The notes under the pieces were generated by a model. The model saw nothing but the letters and a program-made list of their open reading frames with translations, was not told where the DNA came from and ran no database searches. From Cyanobium sp. (GTDB lineage: Bacteria; Cyanobacteriota; Cyanobacteriia; PCC-6307; Cyanobiaceae), in assembly GCA_014191755.1 (NCBI GenBank), contig BJHE01000005.1, positions 41,253 to 105,252 on the forward strand: 64,000 bases of DNA, in the 5' to 3' direction. Position 1 is the first letter of the stretch; every line of letters starts with the position of its first letter. Of the stretch, positions 53,108-63,994 are shown piece by piece. The translations under genes and the position numbers were made by a program.

Positions 53108-54310
53108 ATGGTCTCCTCCCCCGCCCCGGCGACTGCGACCCCCCTTCCCGGTCCGGAGGTTCCGGCTCAGGCCTCAGGCTCTCCGCCCCAAGAGGCTCTC
53201 CTGGTGCTGGCCGATGGCACCGTGCTGCGGGGCCTGGCCTTCGGGGCTCGGGGCACCGTGATCGGTGAGGTGGTCTTCAACACCGGCATGACGGGCTATC
53301 AGGAGGTGATGACCGATCCCAGCTACGCCGGTCAGTTGGTGACCTTCACCTATCCGGAACTGGGCAACACGGGGGTGAACGGAGAGGACGACGAAGCCGA
53401 CCATCCCCACGTGCGCGGCGTGATTGTGCGCCAGCTTTCTCCGGTGGCCAGCAACTGGCGCAGCCGTGAGGATCTCGAGAGCTGGCTCCGCCGCCACGGC
53501 GTGGTGGGGATCCGTGGCGTCGACACCCGCGCCTTGGTGCGTCATCTGCGCGAAGGCGGGGCCATCAACGGCGCGATCAGCACCGATGGCAGCGGTGCCG
53601 CCTCGCTCCTGGAGCGGGTGCGCTGCGCTCCCTTGATGGATGGACTCAACCTGGCGGCCACGGTCAGCACGACCCGTCCATACGTGTGGAACGACCTCTG
53701 CAGGGCCGGATTCGACACCCGCCTTCAGAACCGGCCGGAGCGCCCTTTTCGGGTGGTGGCGATCGATTTCGGCATCAAACGGGCGATCCTCGAGCGGCTT
53801 GTAGCCCATGGCTGCTCCCTGACCGTGCTGCCGGCCGACGCCACCGCCGAACAGGTGCTGGCCCTGGAGCCTGAAGGGGTGTTTCTCTCGAACGGCCCCG
53901 GGGATCCGGCCGCCGTGGCCGGGGGAATCGCCCTGGCCCGCACGCTGCTGACCCATGCCGATCTGCCTCTCTTCGGCATCTGCCTCGGCCATCAGATCCT
54001 CGGGCTGGCCCTCGGGGGCAGCACCTTCAAGCTCGGCTACGGCCACCGCGGCCTGAACCACCCCTGCGGTTCCCCGGGTTCGGTGGAAATCACCAGCCAG
54101 AACCATGGTTTTGCCCTCGATGCCGCCTCCCTGCCGGCGGATCGCGTGATCGTGACCCACCTGAATCTCAACGACCGCACCGTGGCCGCCCTGGCCCTGC
54201 GCGATCAGCCGGTGTTCGGGGTGCAATACCACCCGGAGGCCAGTCCCGGCCCCCATGATGCCGACCACCACTTCGCCCGCTTTGCTGAGTTGATGGCCCA
54301 GCGCCGCTGA
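53108..54310 (+). CDS. carA: Carbamoyl-phosphate synthase small subunit
   Basis: CarA is the glutaminase subunit that feeds ammonia to CarB for arginine and pyrimidine synthesis. The 400-aa protein has the N-terminal CPSase domain ([20 protein letters not shown]), and a class I amidotransferase domain with Cys in [15 protein letters not shown] and the His/Glu pair in [13 protein letters not shown]. The first 30 residues are a low-complexity Pro/Ala leader. It is followed by a STAS gene 26 bp later. Confidence 0.95.
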   Translation: MVSSPAPATATPLPGPEVPAQASGSPPQEALLVLADGTVLRGLAFGARGTVIGEVVFNTGMTGYQEVMTDPSYAGQLVTFTYPELGNTGVNGEDDEADHPHVRGVIVRQLSPVASNWRSREDLESWLRRHGVVGIRGVDTRALVRHLREGGAINGAISTDGSGAASLLERVRCAPLMDGLNLAATVSTTRPYVWNDLCRAGFDTRLQNRPERPFRVVAIDFGIKRAILERLVAHGCSLTVLPADATAEQVLALEPEGVFLSNGPGDPAAVAGGIALARTLLTHADLPLFGICLGHQILGLALGGSTFKLGYGHRGLNHPCGSPGSVEITSQNHGFALDAASLPADRVIVTHLNLNDRTVAALALRDQPVFGVQYHPEASPGPHDADHHFARFAELMAQRR

Positions 54311-54336
54311 GCTTTCGCCCACGTTGTGTTGCGGTT

Positions 54337-54765
54337 GTGGCAATGGCGGTCGCGATCACTACACTGCCCGCGAAGGCTTCCGAGAGGGTTGGAGCGATCA
54401 ACGACCTGCAGCGACTGACGGTATCCCTGCGGGGCGGCTACGAACGGCAGCCCCACTGCGTGCTGTTCCAATTCACCGGGCAACTGGATGCCTATTCGGA
54501 CAAACAGTTCTCGGAGTTCGTGGCCGCCCACATCCACCGCGGCAGCCTCCCCCTGGTGATCGACCTGAGCCGGATCGACTTCCTCGATTCCTCAGGCCTC
54601 GGAGCCCTCGTGCAGCTGGCTAAGCAGTGCAACGACGCCGCCCTGAAATTCATGGTGGTGGGCAATGCCCGCGTGGTGCAAACCGTGAAATTGGTGCGGC
54701 TGGAGGATTTCCTTCACCTGAAGCCCGACCTTGAGAGTGCGCTTGGCCAGCTTGACGCCGCTTGA
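54337..54765 (+). CDS. STAS-domain anti-sigma factor antagonist
   Basis: This 142-aa STAS protein has the phosphorylation motif FLDSSGLGAL, with Ser85 the expected site, and a core strand (LPLVIDLSRIDFLD). A leader of about 35 residues precedes the domain. Start is the GTG at 54337 or an ATG at 54343. It overlaps the mini-RNase III gene by up to 35 bases, so it is part of a core operon with carA. Its RsbW-type partner is not adjacent; the kinase at 36474 is the only one in the window. Confidence 0.87.
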   Translation: MAMAVAITTLPAKASERVGAINDLQRLTVSLRGGYERQPHCVLFQFTGQLDAYSDKQFSEFVAAHIHRGSLPLVIDLSRIDFLDSSGLGALVQLAKQCNDAALKFMVVGNARVVQTVKLVRLEDFLHLKPDLESALGQLDAA

Positions 54766-55222
54766 TGCGGCGTCCGCCGATCCATCCGGTCCGCCATCCC
54801 CTGGGGTCTGGCTGCCCGTGGAGCCGCCCCTGCCCAACTCCGTTGACCTCGGTCCCCTGCAGCTGGCCTGGCTCGGGGATGCGGTCTGGGAACTCCACCA
54901 GCGCCTGCTCCACTGCCACCAGGCCACCCGCACCGCCAGTGCCCATCGGGCCGTGGTGGCGGCCGTGAGGGCCGAGGCCCAGGCGGAAGCCCTCCAGCGT
55001 CTGGAACCTCTGCTGATGGAGCAGGAGCGGGATCTGGTGCGTCGCGGCCGCAACCGGGCCGGCCGTGGACCCCGCCGCTCGGAGGCCGCCATCTATGGGC
55101 AGGCCACAGGATTTGAGACGATGCTGGGATGGCTCTTTCTGCGGAACCCACGGCGGCTGGCCGAGCTCCTGGACCACCTCGCGAAGACCGATCCACCCAA
55201 CCCGTCGCCCCGCACCCCATGA
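54731..55222 (+). CDS. mrnC: Mini-ribonuclease III
   Basis: This is a short RNase III lacking the dsRNA-binding domain, used in Gram-positives and cyanobacteria for 23S rRNA and intron processing. The 163-aa protein has LGPLQLAWLGDAVWELHQRL with the conserved Asp, RRGRNRAGRGPR, and ATGFETMLGWLFL with the second acidic residue. The start is uncertain (TTG at 54731, or TTG at 54752) and lies within the STAS gene. Its stop overlaps the rlmB ATG by an ATGA, so the processing enzyme and the rRNA methyltransferase are translationally linked. Confidence 0.87.
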   Translation: MRVRLASLTPLDAASADPSGPPSPGVWLPVEPPLPNSVDLGPLQLAWLGDAVWELHQRLLHCHQATRTASAHRAVVAAVRAEAQAEALQRLEPLLMEQERDLVRRGRNRAGRGPRRSEAAIYGQATGFETMLGWLFLRNPRRLAELLDHLAKTDPPNPSPRTP

Positions 55223-57087
55223 GCCCGTCCCCTGATCGCCGTCCCGGAGGCCGTTCCCAGGGCCGTTCCACCGGTCCCACCGACCGTGGCCCCCGTCGTG
55301 GTTCCGGGGGAGATCCCCCCAACCGCCCCTTCAGCCGGCCCGCCGGCCGCCCGCCCAGGCCCGGGGCCCCGCGGCCTGAGCCAGGCCGTGACCGTGATGG
55401 AGGCCGCTATGCCGCCGAGCCCGGCGCTGGCCGCTTCGAGCGCCCGGGTGGAGAACGCCGGGCCTATGCCCCCCGCGACGGCCAGCGCTTCGAGCCTCGC
55501 CGCGACCGTGCCCCCTACGGCGGCCGGGACGGGGAGGGCAGCCGGGGCGCCGTTGGTCGTCCCCCCGAGGGGCGAGGCGCGGCCGACCGAAGGCCCCGCC
55601 GCATGGATGTCCGTGCCCCCTTTCAGGGACGGCGCGGTCCCGATCGCTTCGGCGCCGACCGCCCCTCTGCCTCGCGTTTTCGAGATGGGCAGCCCCAGCG
55701 GCGCGTTCCCTTCGGGGCACCGTCCGTCCGGCCCCCGGCACCGATGCTGTTCTCGCGCGGATCCGGCGCGGCGGCTCCCGCCCCCGCTGCCGATCGGGAG
55801 CGGAGCGAGGCCGAGAGCTTCGCCGCCGCCGCTCCTTCTGATCTGATCTGGGGTCGCCACACCGCCCAGGCCGCCCTCGAGAGCGGTCGGCCGGTTCACC
55901 GCATCTGGTGCACCCCCGAGATGCGCTTCAGCCCCCGCTTTCTGCAGTTGCTGCGGGAGGCCAAGGCCTCCGGTGTGCTCGTGGAGGAGGTCACCTGGGC
56001 CCGGCTCGGCCAGATCAGCGGCGGTGCCGTGCACCAAGGCATCGTGCTGCAGCCCGCGGCCGTGGACACCCTCGATCTGGCCAGCCTGATCGAGGGTTGT
56101 CGCGGCATCGGTGAGGCGCCGCTGCTGCTGGCCGTCGATGGCCTCACCGATCCCCAGAACCTCGGCGCCATCGTGCGCAGCGCCGAGGCCCTCGGGGCCC
56201 ACGGCCTCGTGCTGCCCCAGCGCCGCAACGCCGGCCTCACCGGTTCAGTGGCCAAGGTGGCGGCCGGTGCCCTGGAGCACCTGCCGATCGCCCGGGTGGT
56301 GAATCTCAACCGTTCCCTCGACACCCTCAAGCAGGAGGGGTATCGGGTGATCGGGCTTGCCGGAGAGGGCACCGTAAGCCTGGAGGAGGCGGATCTGGAG
56401 GGTCCATTGGTGATCGTGACCGGATCGGAGGGAGACGGGCTCTCCCTGCTGACCCGCCGCAACTGTGATCAGCTCGTGCGCATCCCCCTGCGCGGTGCCA
56501 CCCCGAGCCTTAACGCGTCGGTGGCCACGGCCCTGCTGCTCTACGAAGTGGCCCGCCGCAGCTGGATGAAGGGGCTCGCTGGCACCTCCCCCGCTCCGCG
56601 CCTGGTGAGGCCTGCCCTCCCAACTCCGGCTCCGGTGGAAGCGGTTCCCAGCCCTCTGGATCCCGAGCCGGCTTCCTCCAGCATCCCTGCTCCGGTAGCC
56701 GATGAGGTCATCGAAGACGGGGCCCTGGACGACGGGGCCATCGACGTTGTGGCCTTAGACGACGGAGCCATGGACGAAGGCCCGACGGACGATGGAGCCG
56801 CCAGCGCGGCTCCGGCGTGGCTGGCCCCTGATCTTGATCTGCTGCCCTCAGGCGAGGGCCCCTCAAGCGAGGTTAGTGCTGTAGGGGAATCCTTCGAAGG
56901 CCCATCCCCGGGAGGGGAATCCAGCGGTGAGGCTGTTGGGCCGCACCGCAGCGAAGCTCCCCACGAAGGAGCGGAGCTCCCGTGCGGAATCGAGGCTGCC
57001 GGAGCCCCAGAGGGCTCTCAGGAAACCTCCTGGCATGCCTCGGTGGCTCCCGAACCCAGCCTGTTCCAGGCCGATATCCGGCTATGA
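55219..57087 (+). CDS. rlmB: 23S rRNA (guanosine-2'-O-)-methyltransferase, SpoU family
   Basis: The 622-aa protein has a typical SpoU core at about residues 210-450: an N-terminal substrate-binding L30e-like part (IWGRHTAQAALESGRPVHRI) and the knotted SPOUT domain (DGLTDPQNLGAIVRSAEALG, VTGSEGDGLSLLTRRNCDQL, IPLRGATPSLNASVATALL). It is unusually long. Residues 1-190 are a disordered Arg/Gly/Pro-rich leader, and after the core lies an acidic tail of about 170 residues with repeated DDGA-type units. The start ATG overlaps the mrnC stop. The methyltransferase assignment is secure; the role of the tails is unknown. Confidence 0.9.
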   Translation: MSPSPDRRPGGRSQGRSTGPTDRGPRRGSGGDPPNRPFSRPAGRPPRPGAPRPEPGRDRDGGRYAAEPGAGRFERPGGERRAYAPRDGQRFEPRRDRAPYGGRDGEGSRGAVGRPPEGRGAADRRPRRMDVRAPFQGRRGPDRFGADRPSASRFRDGQPQRRVPFGAPSVRPPAPMLFSRGSGAAAPAPAADRERSEAESFAAAAPSDLIWGRHTAQAALESGRPVHRIWCTPEMRFSPRFLQLLREAKASGVLVEEVTWARLGQISGGAVHQGIVLQPAAVDTLDLASLIEGCRGIGEAPLLLAVDGLTDPQNLGAIVRSAEALGAHGLVLPQRRNAGLTGSVAKVAAGALEHLPIARVVNLNRSLDTLKQEGYRVIGLAGEGTVSLEEADLEGPLVIVTGSEGDGLSLLTRRNCDQLVRIPLRGATPSLNASVATALLLYEVARRSWMKGLAGTSPAPRLVRPALPTPAPVEAVPSPLDPEPASSSIPAPVADEVIEDGALDDGAIDVVALDDGAMDEGPTDDGAASAAPAWLAPDLDLLPSGEGPSSEVSAVGESFEGPSPGGESSGEAVGPHRSEAPHEGAELPCGIEAAGAPEGSQETSWHASVAPEPSLFQADIRL

Positions 57088-57128
57088 CCCTGCTGGTGAG
57101 CGGGGCTCATGCCGGAACCCCGCCGTTG

Positions 57129-57150
57129 CCGGTGCTCGGCTCAGCACCGG
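57129..57150 (+). other. Perfect 8-bp hairpin between rlmB and the DUF1816 gene
   Basis: CCGGTGCT (57129-57136) and AGCACCGG (57143-57150) form a stem with a 6-base loop. No T-run follows, so it is not a standard terminator; it could be a leader structure. Confidence 0.5.
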
Positions 57151-57205
57151 GGCGGACGGCGTGGAGCCTGAGGTTCAAAATTAAACTCAACCCTTTCCCC
57201 TGCCC

Positions 57206-57454
57206 ATGAATCCGCTTCTCTGGCCCGTGCGAAGCGTTGCCAACGGGTTGGGCCTGGCGTGGTGGGCTCGCGTCCAGACTCGCTCACCGGATGCGGTGTA
57301 CTGGTTCGGTCCATTCGTGAGACGTTCCACCCTCGAAGCGGCCCTGGTTCCTTTTTTGGCCGATCTCCGCTCCGAAGCGCCGGCCTCCATTGAGCACCAG
57401 CTGCTGCGGACCCAGCGGGGCGAACCCCTCACCGAGGCGGCCGATCTCGGTTGA
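57206..57454 (+). CDS. DUF1816 family protein
   Basis: The 82-aa protein has the DUF1816 core seen across cyanobacteria: GLAWWARVQTRSPDAVYWFG, FGPFVRRSTLEAALVPFLADL and a terminal helix. The family is of unknown function; some members are linked in annotation to phycobilisome-related CpcD-like folds. The start ATG gives the normal length. It lies between rlmB and gatA. Confidence 0.85.
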   Translation: MNPLLWPVRSVANGLGLAWWARVQTRSPDAVYWFGPFVRRSTLEAALVPFLADLRSEAPASIEHQLLRTQRGEPLTEAADLG

Positions 57455-57559
57455 GCCCCGCGGAACCGCGTTCCCCGCTGCAGGGGGGTGGCGCCGCGGG
57501 GCACCGGCAGTGCTCCGGGCTCTGGCTGATAGCGTCGCCCCAGCTGGATCGATGGCTGG

Positions 57560-59029
57560 ATGGGGATCGCCGAGTGGCGCGCGCAGCTGCGCCGGGGTGA
57601 GGTGTCCGCCCGGGAACTCACCGAAACCCATCTCAAGCGGATCGCGGCCGTGGATCCCACCATCCACGCCTACCTCGAAGTCACCGCCGAGCGGGCCCGT
57701 TCCGATGCCGATCGGATCGATGCCGCCCGGGCCGCCGGCACGGACCTTCCACCCCTGGCCGGCATCCCCTTGGCCATCAAAGACAACCTCTGCACCCTGG
57801 GCATTCGCACCACCTGCTCCAGCCGCATGCTGGAGAGCTTCGTGCCCCCTTATGAATCCACCGTGACCGGGCGCCTCTGGGAGGCTGGCGCCGTGTTGCT
57901 CGGCAAGACCAACCTCGACGAGTTCGCCATGGGCAGCTCCACCGAGACCTCCGCCTTTGGCCCCAGTCGCAACCCGTGGGATCCGGAGCGGGTGCCAGGC
58001 GGTAGCTCCGGCGGCAGTGCGGCGGCCGTGGCGGCGGGAGAGTGCATGGCGGCCCTCGGCTCGGACACCGGCGGCTCGATCCGCCAGCCCGCCAGCTTCT
58101 GTGGCGTGGTGGGGCTCAAACCCACCTACGGCCGTGTCAGCCGCTGGGGGCTGGTGGCCTTCGCCAGCTCCCTCGACCAGGTGGGTCCGTTCACCACGAG
58201 CGTCGCTGACGCCGCCGAGATTCTCCAGGCGATCGCCGGTGCCGATCCCCGCGATGCCACCTGCCTGAAGCTGCCTGTTCCCGATTACTCCGCCGCCCTG
58301 CACCAGCCTGTGAAGGGCCTGCGGGTGGGCCTGATCCGCGAATGCTTCGAGCAGCCGGGCCTGGATCCGGCCGTGAAGGCCTCGGTGCTGGCCGCCGCTG
58401 CAAGGTTGGAGGCCCTCGGCTGCGAGCTGGTGGACGTGAGCTGCCCCCGCTTCGATGACGGCATCGCCACCTATTACGTGATCGCGCCCTCGGAGGCCTC
58501 GGCCAACCTGGCCCGCTACGACGGGGTTAAGTATGGATTCCGCGCCCAGACCTCCGAAGGGGGCGACAGCCTGGCCACGATGACCGCCCGCAGCCGGGCC
58601 GAAGGTTTTGGCGCCGAGGTGCAGCGCCGCATTCTGATCGGCACCTACGCCCTCTCGGCCGGCTATGTGGACGCCTTTTACCGCAAGGCCCAGCAGGTGC
58701 GCACCTTGATCCGCCGCGATTTCGATCGCGCCTTCGAGGCGGTGGATGTGCTGCTCACCCCCACCTCGCCCACCACCGCCTTCCGCTTCGGCGCCCACAC
58801 CAACGACCCCTTGGCCATGTACCTGGCCGACCTGCTCACCATCCCGGTCAACCTGGCCGGCCTGCCGGCCCTGAGCCTGCCCTGCGGCTTCGATGCCGAG
58901 GGCCTGCCGATCGGGCTGCAACTGATTACCGGGGTGCTGCAGGAGGAGAGGCTGCTACAGGTGGCCCATGCCTATGAGCAGGACGCCCAGGTGATGGCGA
59001 GCCGACCGGCGGCGGAACTGGTGGCCTGA
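57560..59029 (+). CDS. gatA: Aspartyl/glutamyl-tRNA amidotransferase subunit A
   Basis: GatA is the amidase subunit of GatCAB, which converts mischarged Glu-tRNA(Gln) to Gln-tRNA(Gln). The 489-aa protein has the amidase Ser-Ser-Lys triad in AIKDNLCT (Lys), [16 protein letters not shown] and [15 protein letters not shown] (nucleophile Ser in GGSIRQP). Full length. It is followed 165 bp later by dnaE. No gatB or gatC is in the window. Confidence 0.96.
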   Translation: MGIAEWRAQLRRGEVSARELTETHLKRIAAVDPTIHAYLEVTAERARSDADRIDAARAAGTDLPPLAGIPLAIKDNLCTLGIRTTCSSRMLESFVPPYESTVTGRLWEAGAVLLGKTNLDEFAMGSSTETSAFGPSRNPWDPERVPGGSSGGSAAAVAAGECMAALGSDTGGSIRQPASFCGVVGLKPTYGRVSRWGLVAFASSLDQVGPFTTSVADAAEILQAIAGADPRDATCLKLPVPDYSAALHQPVKGLRVGLIRECFEQPGLDPAVKASVLAAAARLEALGCELVDVSCPRFDDGIATYYVIAPSEASANLARYDGVKYGFRAQTSEGGDSLATMTARSRAEGFGAEVQRRILIGTYALSAGYVDAFYRKAQQVRTLIRRDFDRAFEAVDVLLTPTSPTTAFRFGAHTNDPLAMYLADLLTIPVNLAGLPALSLPCGFDAEGLPIGLQLITGVLQEERLLQVAHAYEQDAQVMASRPAAELVA

Positions 59030-59194
59030 GCCCGGCTCGCCGGATACCTGCCCAGATCCCTTGATCTTGTGGCCGTTTTCAGGTTGCAGCCGCGGCTTGC
59101 GCCCCCAGATCTGGTGTGCTGATGGCGCCTGGCCCCCTCTTCACACTGCCCCTTGCGTCCTCCCCTAGCCTGAAGTTGCCTGATCCCCGCCCCC

Positions 59195-62100
59195 TTGGCC
59201 TTCGTTCCGCTCCACAACCACAGCGACTACAGCCTCCTCGATGGGGCCAGCCAGTTGCCGCAGATGGTGGAGCGGGCGGTGGAGCTGGGCATGACCGCCC
59301 TGGCCCTCACCGATCACGGCGTGATGTACGGCGCCATCGAGCTGCTCAAGCTCTGCGGTAAGGCCGGCATCAAGCCGATCATCGGCAATGAGATGTATGT
59401 GATCAACGGCTCGATCGAGGATCCGCAGCCTAAAAAAGAGCGGCGCTACCACCTGGTGGTGCTGGCCAAGAATGGGGTGGGCTACCGCAATCTGGTGAAG
59501 CTCACCAGCATCAGCCACCTGCGCGGCATGCGCGGCCGGGGCATCTTTGCGCGAGCCTGCATCGACAAGCAGCTGCTGCGCCAGTACAGCGAGGGTCTGA
59601 TCGTGTCCACCGCCTGTCTCGGCGGTGAGATCCCCCAGGCAATTCTCAAGGGGCGCCCCGATGTGGCCCGCTCCGTGGCGGCCTGGTACCAGGAGGTCTT
59701 CGGCCCCGACTTCTACCTGGAGATCCAGGACCACGGCGGCATCGAGGACCGCATCGTGAACGTGGAGATGGCCCGCATCGGCAGCGAGCTGGGCATTCCG
59801 CTGGTCGCCACCAACGACGCCCACTATCTCAGCGTGGGTGATGTGGAGGCCCATGACGCCCTGCTCTGCGTGCTCACCGGCAAGCTGATCAGTGACGAAA
59901 AGCGGTTGCGCTACACCGGCACCGAGTACATCCGCAGCGAGGCCGAGATGCTCGGCCTCTTCGCCGACCACCTGGAACCTGCGGTGGTGGCCGAGGCGGT
60001 GGCCAACACCGCCCGGGTGGCCCAGAAGGTGGAGGACTACGACATCCTCGGCCGCTACCAGATGCCCCGCTTTCCGATTCCGGAGGGGCACACAGCCGTG
60101 ACCTATCTGGCCGAGGTCGCCCAGGCTGGCCTGCGCCAGCGCCTGGGCCTAGCGGCCAGCGAGGCCTTCGATCCGGCCTACGGCGAGCGGCTGGAGTTCG
60201 AGCTGCAGGTGATGGAGCAGATGGGCTTCCCCACCTACTTCCTGGTGGTGTGGGACTACATCCGCTTCGCCCGCGACAACGGCATCCCGGTGGGGCCAGG
60301 CCGGGGCTCGGCGGCCGGTTCGGTGGTGGCCTGGGCGCTGGGCATCACCAACATCGATCCGGTGGAGCACGGCCTGCTATTCGAGCGTTTCCTGAATCCG
60401 GAACGCAAGTCGATGCCGGATATTGATACCGATTTCTGCATCGAGCGCCGCGGCGAGGTTATCGATTACGTGACGCAGCGCTACGGCGAAGACAAGGTGG
60501 CTCAGATCATCACCTTCAACCGCATGACCTCCAAGGCGGTGCTCAAGGATGTGGCTCGCGTGCTCGATATACCCTATGGCGAAGCCGATCGCCTCGCCAA
60601 ATTAATTCCTGTAGCTCGCGGCAAGCCCGCCAAACTGAAGGAGATGATCGGCGCCGAATCCCCCAATCCTGAGTTCCGCGAGAAGTACGAGAGCGATCCG
60701 AAGGTGAAGCACTGGGTGGATCTGGCGATGCGGATCGAGGGAACCAACAAGACCTTCGGGGTGCACGCCGCCGGGGTGGTGATCGCCGCCGATCCCCTCG
60801 ATGAGCTGGTGCCGCTGCAGCGCAACAATGACGGCCAAGTAATCACCCAGTACTTCATGGAGGACGTGGAGTCGATGGGGCTGCTGAAGATGGACTTCCT
60901 CGGCCTTAAGAACCTCACGATGATCCAGAAGACCCTCGATCTGGTCGAGCAGAGTAGTGGTGTGCGGGTGGATCCCGATGCCCTGCCTGCCGGCGATGAG
61001 GGCACCTATGCGCTGCTGGCTCGCGGTGATCTGGAGGGCATCTTTCAGCTCGAATCGAGCGGCATGCGCCAGATCGTGCGCGACCTCAAACCCTCATCCC
61101 TGGAGGACATCTCCTCGATTTTGGCCCTCTACCGGCCCGGCCCGCTCGATGCCGGACTGATCCCCAAATTCATCAACCGCAAGCACGGCCGTGAGCGGAT
61201 CGATGTGGCCCACGCCAAGCTCGAGCCGATCCTGAGTGAGACCTACGGGATCATGGTGTATCAGGAGCAGATCATGAAGATCGCCCAGGATCTGGCTGGC
61301 TATTCCCTTGGCGAGGCCGACCTGCTGCGGCGGGCGATGGGCAAGAAGAAGAAGAGCGAAATGGAGAAGCACCAGAGCCTCTTCGTGACAGGGGCCACGG
61401 AACGGGGCGTGGAGGCGAAGGTGGCCGAGGCGCTGTTCGAGCAGATGGTGCTTTTCGCCGAGTACTGCTTCAACAAGAGCCACTCCACCGCCTACGGGGC
61501 CGTCACCTATCAGACGGCCTACCTAAAGGCCCACTACCCGGTGGCCTACATGGCCGCCCTGCTCACGGTGAACGCGGGCGCCAGCGACAAGGTGCAGCGC
61601 TACATCGCCAACTGCAGTGCCATGGGCATCGAGGTCATGCCCCCCGATGTGAATGCCTCCGGTATCGATTTCACCCCCATTGGCGAACGGATCCTCTTTG
61701 GCCTCTCGGCGGTGCGCAACCTCGGTGAAGGAGCGATCCGGGCCCTGATCGAGACACGCCGCACCGATGGACCATTCCAGTCGCTTGCGGACCTCTGTGA
61801 CCGCCTCAGCGGCCAGCAGCTCAACCGCCGCGCGATCGAATCGCTGATCCACTGCGGCGCCCTCGATGCCCTCGACCCCAGCTCCAACCGGGCCCAGCTG
61901 ATGGCCGACCTTGACCTGATCCTCGACTGGGCCGCATCCCGGGCGAAGGACCGGGCCAGCGGCCAGGGCAACCTCTTCGATCTGTTCGCCGCCCCCGCCG
62001 CCGATTCCGCTGTGGCAACCACGGATCTCTCCACCGCTCCGAAGGCCGCCCCGGTGGCCGACTACCCGCCCCGGGAGAAGCTCAAGCTGGAGAAGGAGCT

Positions 62101-62719
62101 CCTGGGCTTCTACATCTCCGACCACCCCCTGCGCCAGCTGGGCAGCCAGGTGAACCTGCTGGCCCCGATCGGCCTGGGCAGCCTGGAGGAGCAGGCGGAT
62201 AAGGCCAAGGTGAGCGTGGTGGCGATGGTGGCCGAGCTGCGCCAGGTGACCACCCGCAAGGGCGACCGCATGGCGGTGCTGCAGCTGGAGGACCTCACCG
62301 GTACCTGTGAGGCGGTGGTGTTTCCCAAGTCGTTTGCGCGCCTGGCCGATCACCTGATGCTGGATGCCCGCTTGCTGGTCTGGGCCGCGGTGGACCGCCG
62401 CGATGAACGGGTGCAGCTGATCCTCGACGACTGCCGCAGCATCGATGATCTACGCCTACTCGTGGTGGAGCTGCCAGCGGATCAAGCCGGCGACATCGCG
62501 ATTCAGCATCGGCTGCGGGAGTGCCTGCTGCAACACCGACCTGGCCAAGAGGAGGTGGGGGTTCGGGTGCCGGTTGTGGCTCGGGTTCTCGACGACCAGT
62601 TGAGCCGCTACGTCCGCCTGGGTGCCCAATTCTGTGTGGCCGATGGGGAATCGGCCGTGGCTACCCTCACCTCCGCCAGCTTCAAGGTGAGCCTCTGCTC
62701 CCCTTTGGGGGCGGGCTGA
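59195..62719 (+). CDS. dnaE: DNA polymerase III subunit alpha
   Basis: This is the replicative polymerase catalytic subunit. The 1174-aa protein starts with the PHP domain ([18 protein letters not shown]), followed by the palm with catalytic acidic residues ([20 protein letters not shown]), the finger region ([20 protein letters not shown] block near residue 690), a helix-hairpin-helix region, and an OB-fold near residue 1010-1090. The start is a TTG at 59195 immediately before the PHP motif; no upstream ATG fits. Full length and intact. Confidence 0.95.
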   Translation: MAFVPLHNHSDYSLLDGASQLPQMVERAVELGMTALALTDHGVMYGAIELLKLCGKAGIKPIIGNEMYVINGSIEDPQPKKERRYHLVVLAKNGVGYRNLVKLTSISHLRGMRGRGIFARACIDKQLLRQYSEGLIVSTACLGGEIPQAILKGRPDVARSVAAWYQEVFGPDFYLEIQDHGGIEDRIVNVEMARIGSELGIPLVATNDAHYLSVGDVEAHDALLCVLTGKLISDEKRLRYTGTEYIRSEAEMLGLFADHLEPAVVAEAVANTARVAQKVEDYDILGRYQMPRFPIPEGHTAVTYLAEVAQAGLRQRLGLAASEAFDPAYGERLEFELQVMEQMGFPTYFLVVWDYIRFARDNGIPVGPGRGSAAGSVVAWALGITNIDPVEHGLLFERFLNPERKSMPDIDTDFCIERRGEVIDYVTQRYGEDKVAQIITFNRMTSKAVLKDVARVLDIPYGEADRLAKLIPVARGKPAKLKEMIGAESPNPEFREKYESDPKVKHWVDLAMRIEGTNKTFGVHAAGVVIAADPLDELVPLQRNNDGQVITQYFMEDVESMGLLKMDFLGLKNLTMIQKTLDLVEQSSGVRVDPDALPAGDEGTYALLARGDLEGIFQLESSGMRQIVRDLKPSSLEDISSILALYRPGPLDAGLIPKFINRKHGRERIDVAHAKLEPILSETYGIMVYQEQIMKIAQDLAGYSLGEADLLRRAMGKKKKSEMEKHQSLFVTGATERGVEAKVAEALFEQMVLFAEYCFNKSHSTAYGAVTYQTAYLKAHYPVAYMAALLTVNAGASDKVQRYIANCSAMGIEVMPPDVNASGIDFTPIGERILFGLSAVRNLGEGAIRALIETRRTDGPFQSLADLCDRLSGQQLNRRAIESLIHCGALDALDPSSNRAQLMADLDLILDWAASRAKDRASGQGNLFDLFAAPAADSAVATTDLSTAPKAAPVADYPPREKLKLEKELLGFYISDHPLRQLGSQVNLLAPIGLGSLEEQADKAKVSVVAMVAELRQVTTRKGDRMAVLQLEDLTGTCEAVVFPKSFARLADHLMLDARLLVWAAVDRRDERVQLILDDCRSIDDLRLLVVELPADQAGDIAIQHRLRECLLQHRPGQEEVGVRVPVVARVLDDQLSRYVRLGAQFCVADGESAVATLTSASFKVSLCSPLGAG

Positions 62720-62720
62720 A

Positions 62721-62759
62721 GCCCGATCAGCGCGCCCGATCAGCGCGCCCGATCAGCGT
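62721..62759. repeat. 13-bp tandem repeat, three copies
   Basis: Three copies of GCCCGATCAGCGC (last base of the third is T) lie between the dnaE stop and the end of the convergent GT61 gene. The third copy contains the GT61 stop codon. Confidence 0.92.
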
Positions 62760-63994
62760 GACAGTTCGATGGCGTGTTTTGCGATCCTGATCACCGCGTC
62801 GTGGTCGACTTGGTAGCTGTAGAACCAATCGGCCCTTTTAATACCGCCACTGTCCAGATCGCGTTGGGAATCCTCGATGACTTCGGCCATGATGCAGCCG
62901 TAGAGGTGGTTGAAGTTGGCCGAACTTCGGTAGATCCAGCTATGGGCCGCTGGCGGTGGCAGGATCTCTACGACGCTGCTGCCCGGGCCGGCCAGCCCAC
63001 TCAGCGCGAAGGCTGAACCCACCGGTCCGAGAATCACCCGGGCCTGGGCAAAGAGTGCGACCTGCTCCGCCGGAGTCAGCGCCTCCGGCGCTACGGCGAC
63101 ATAGCCGATTCGCTCGAGTGCGGCCACGAGGTTCTCCTCATTCACCAATGTTCGATGAGAGGCTTCACCTTGTCCGAGCCTAGAAAGGTATAGGTAGGGG
63201 CAGGCAGGCCCATGGCTTTGACCAAGGTGGCGGAGCCCATCGATCAGAGCAACGGTGTGGGGGCCGGGATAACGGACGTTCTGAATAGATAGGCTTGAGG
63301 GGACAATGGCATGCCGTGCTTTCACATATCCATAGCCAGCTTCGATGATCGCCTTCTCCGGTACGCCCAGCAGGTCGAGCCAGCTTCGTTGCCATGCTGT
63401 TGGTTCAGGCATCACCACTCGGAGTCGGCCCGAGCGGATAGGCTCGATGAAGGTGTTGATCGCCGTCAGAGTGTCGTAGATCCAATGACCGAAAGCGCGG
63501 TTCCAGCCATTGGTTGGAAGTAAAACCGGGTCGTCGATAACCTTCGCATCCTGCAGTGTGCGCCGATCGAACACCGTGCGCAGCCGCCGGCGCTGTGTTC
63601 CAGTCATAGCGGTGAGATCGGGACTCCGTTCCAGGAGGGTGAAGGCGGATTCGTTGATCACCTTGCCCGATGTGGTCATGGCGATGCCATCGAACAGCCA
63701 AAGGATCGCATCATTGATTCGCGCGAACCTCACAGGCGGTGTCCAGCAGCCCGAATCGATGGTCATCCAGTTTGGTACTGGTGCAGCGATAGTTTCGTGG
63801 GATAGGTCTTGGCTGAATCCTTTGTGTCGGGGGAAGTTCATTTCCGGATAGGCCTCCCAGAATGCGGGATTGCCTGGGCGGAAAAGCAGCTCCGAATCAC
63901 TCACCTGAGCGAAGTCGCCCATGGGTGTCAGCGTCAATGCTGTGGTTGATTGAATGGCATCGAGCCGGCGTGCCAGGGCCCTGACCGGGGCCAT
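62753..63994 (-). CDS. GT61-type glycosyltransferase (DUF563)
   Basis: The 413-aa protein has the GT61/DUF563 layout: a central LPTNGWNRAFGHWIYDTLTA (conserved Gly-His-Trp), YLYLSRLGQGEASHRTLVNE with the R..NE motif, VAPEALTPAEQVALFAQARV, and the LGPVGSAFALSGLAGPGSSV block. Such enzymes transfer pentoses or GlcNAc onto polysaccharide or protein. It is convergent with dnaE. The frame may continue past the right edge of the window, so the ATG at 63994 is only the first visible start. It may belong to another glycosylation locus outside the window. Confidence 0.8.
   Translation of the reverse strand: MAPVRALARRLDAIQSTTALTLTPMGDFAQVSDSELLFRPGNPAFWEAYPEMNFPRHKGFSQDLSHETIAAPVPNWMTIDSGCWTPPVRFARINDAILWLFDGIAMTTSGKVINESAFTLLERSPDLTAMTGTQRRRLRTVFDRRTLQDAKVIDDPVLLPTNGWNRAFGHWIYDTLTAINTFIEPIRSGRLRVVMPEPTAWQRSWLDLLGVPEKAIIEAGYGYVKARHAIVPSSLSIQNVRYPGPHTVALIDGLRHLGQSHGPACPYLYLSRLGQGEASHRTLVNEENLVAALERIGYVAVAPEALTPAEQVALFAQARVILGPVGSAFALSGLAGPGSSVVEILPPPAAHSWIYRSSANFNHLYGCIMAEVIEDSQRDLDSGGIKRADWFYSYQVDHDAVIRIAKHAIELSR

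Noticed and set aside
57129..57150. Treating the hairpin after rlmB as a terminator
   Set aside because: The stem is strong but is followed by GC-rich sequence with no T-run.
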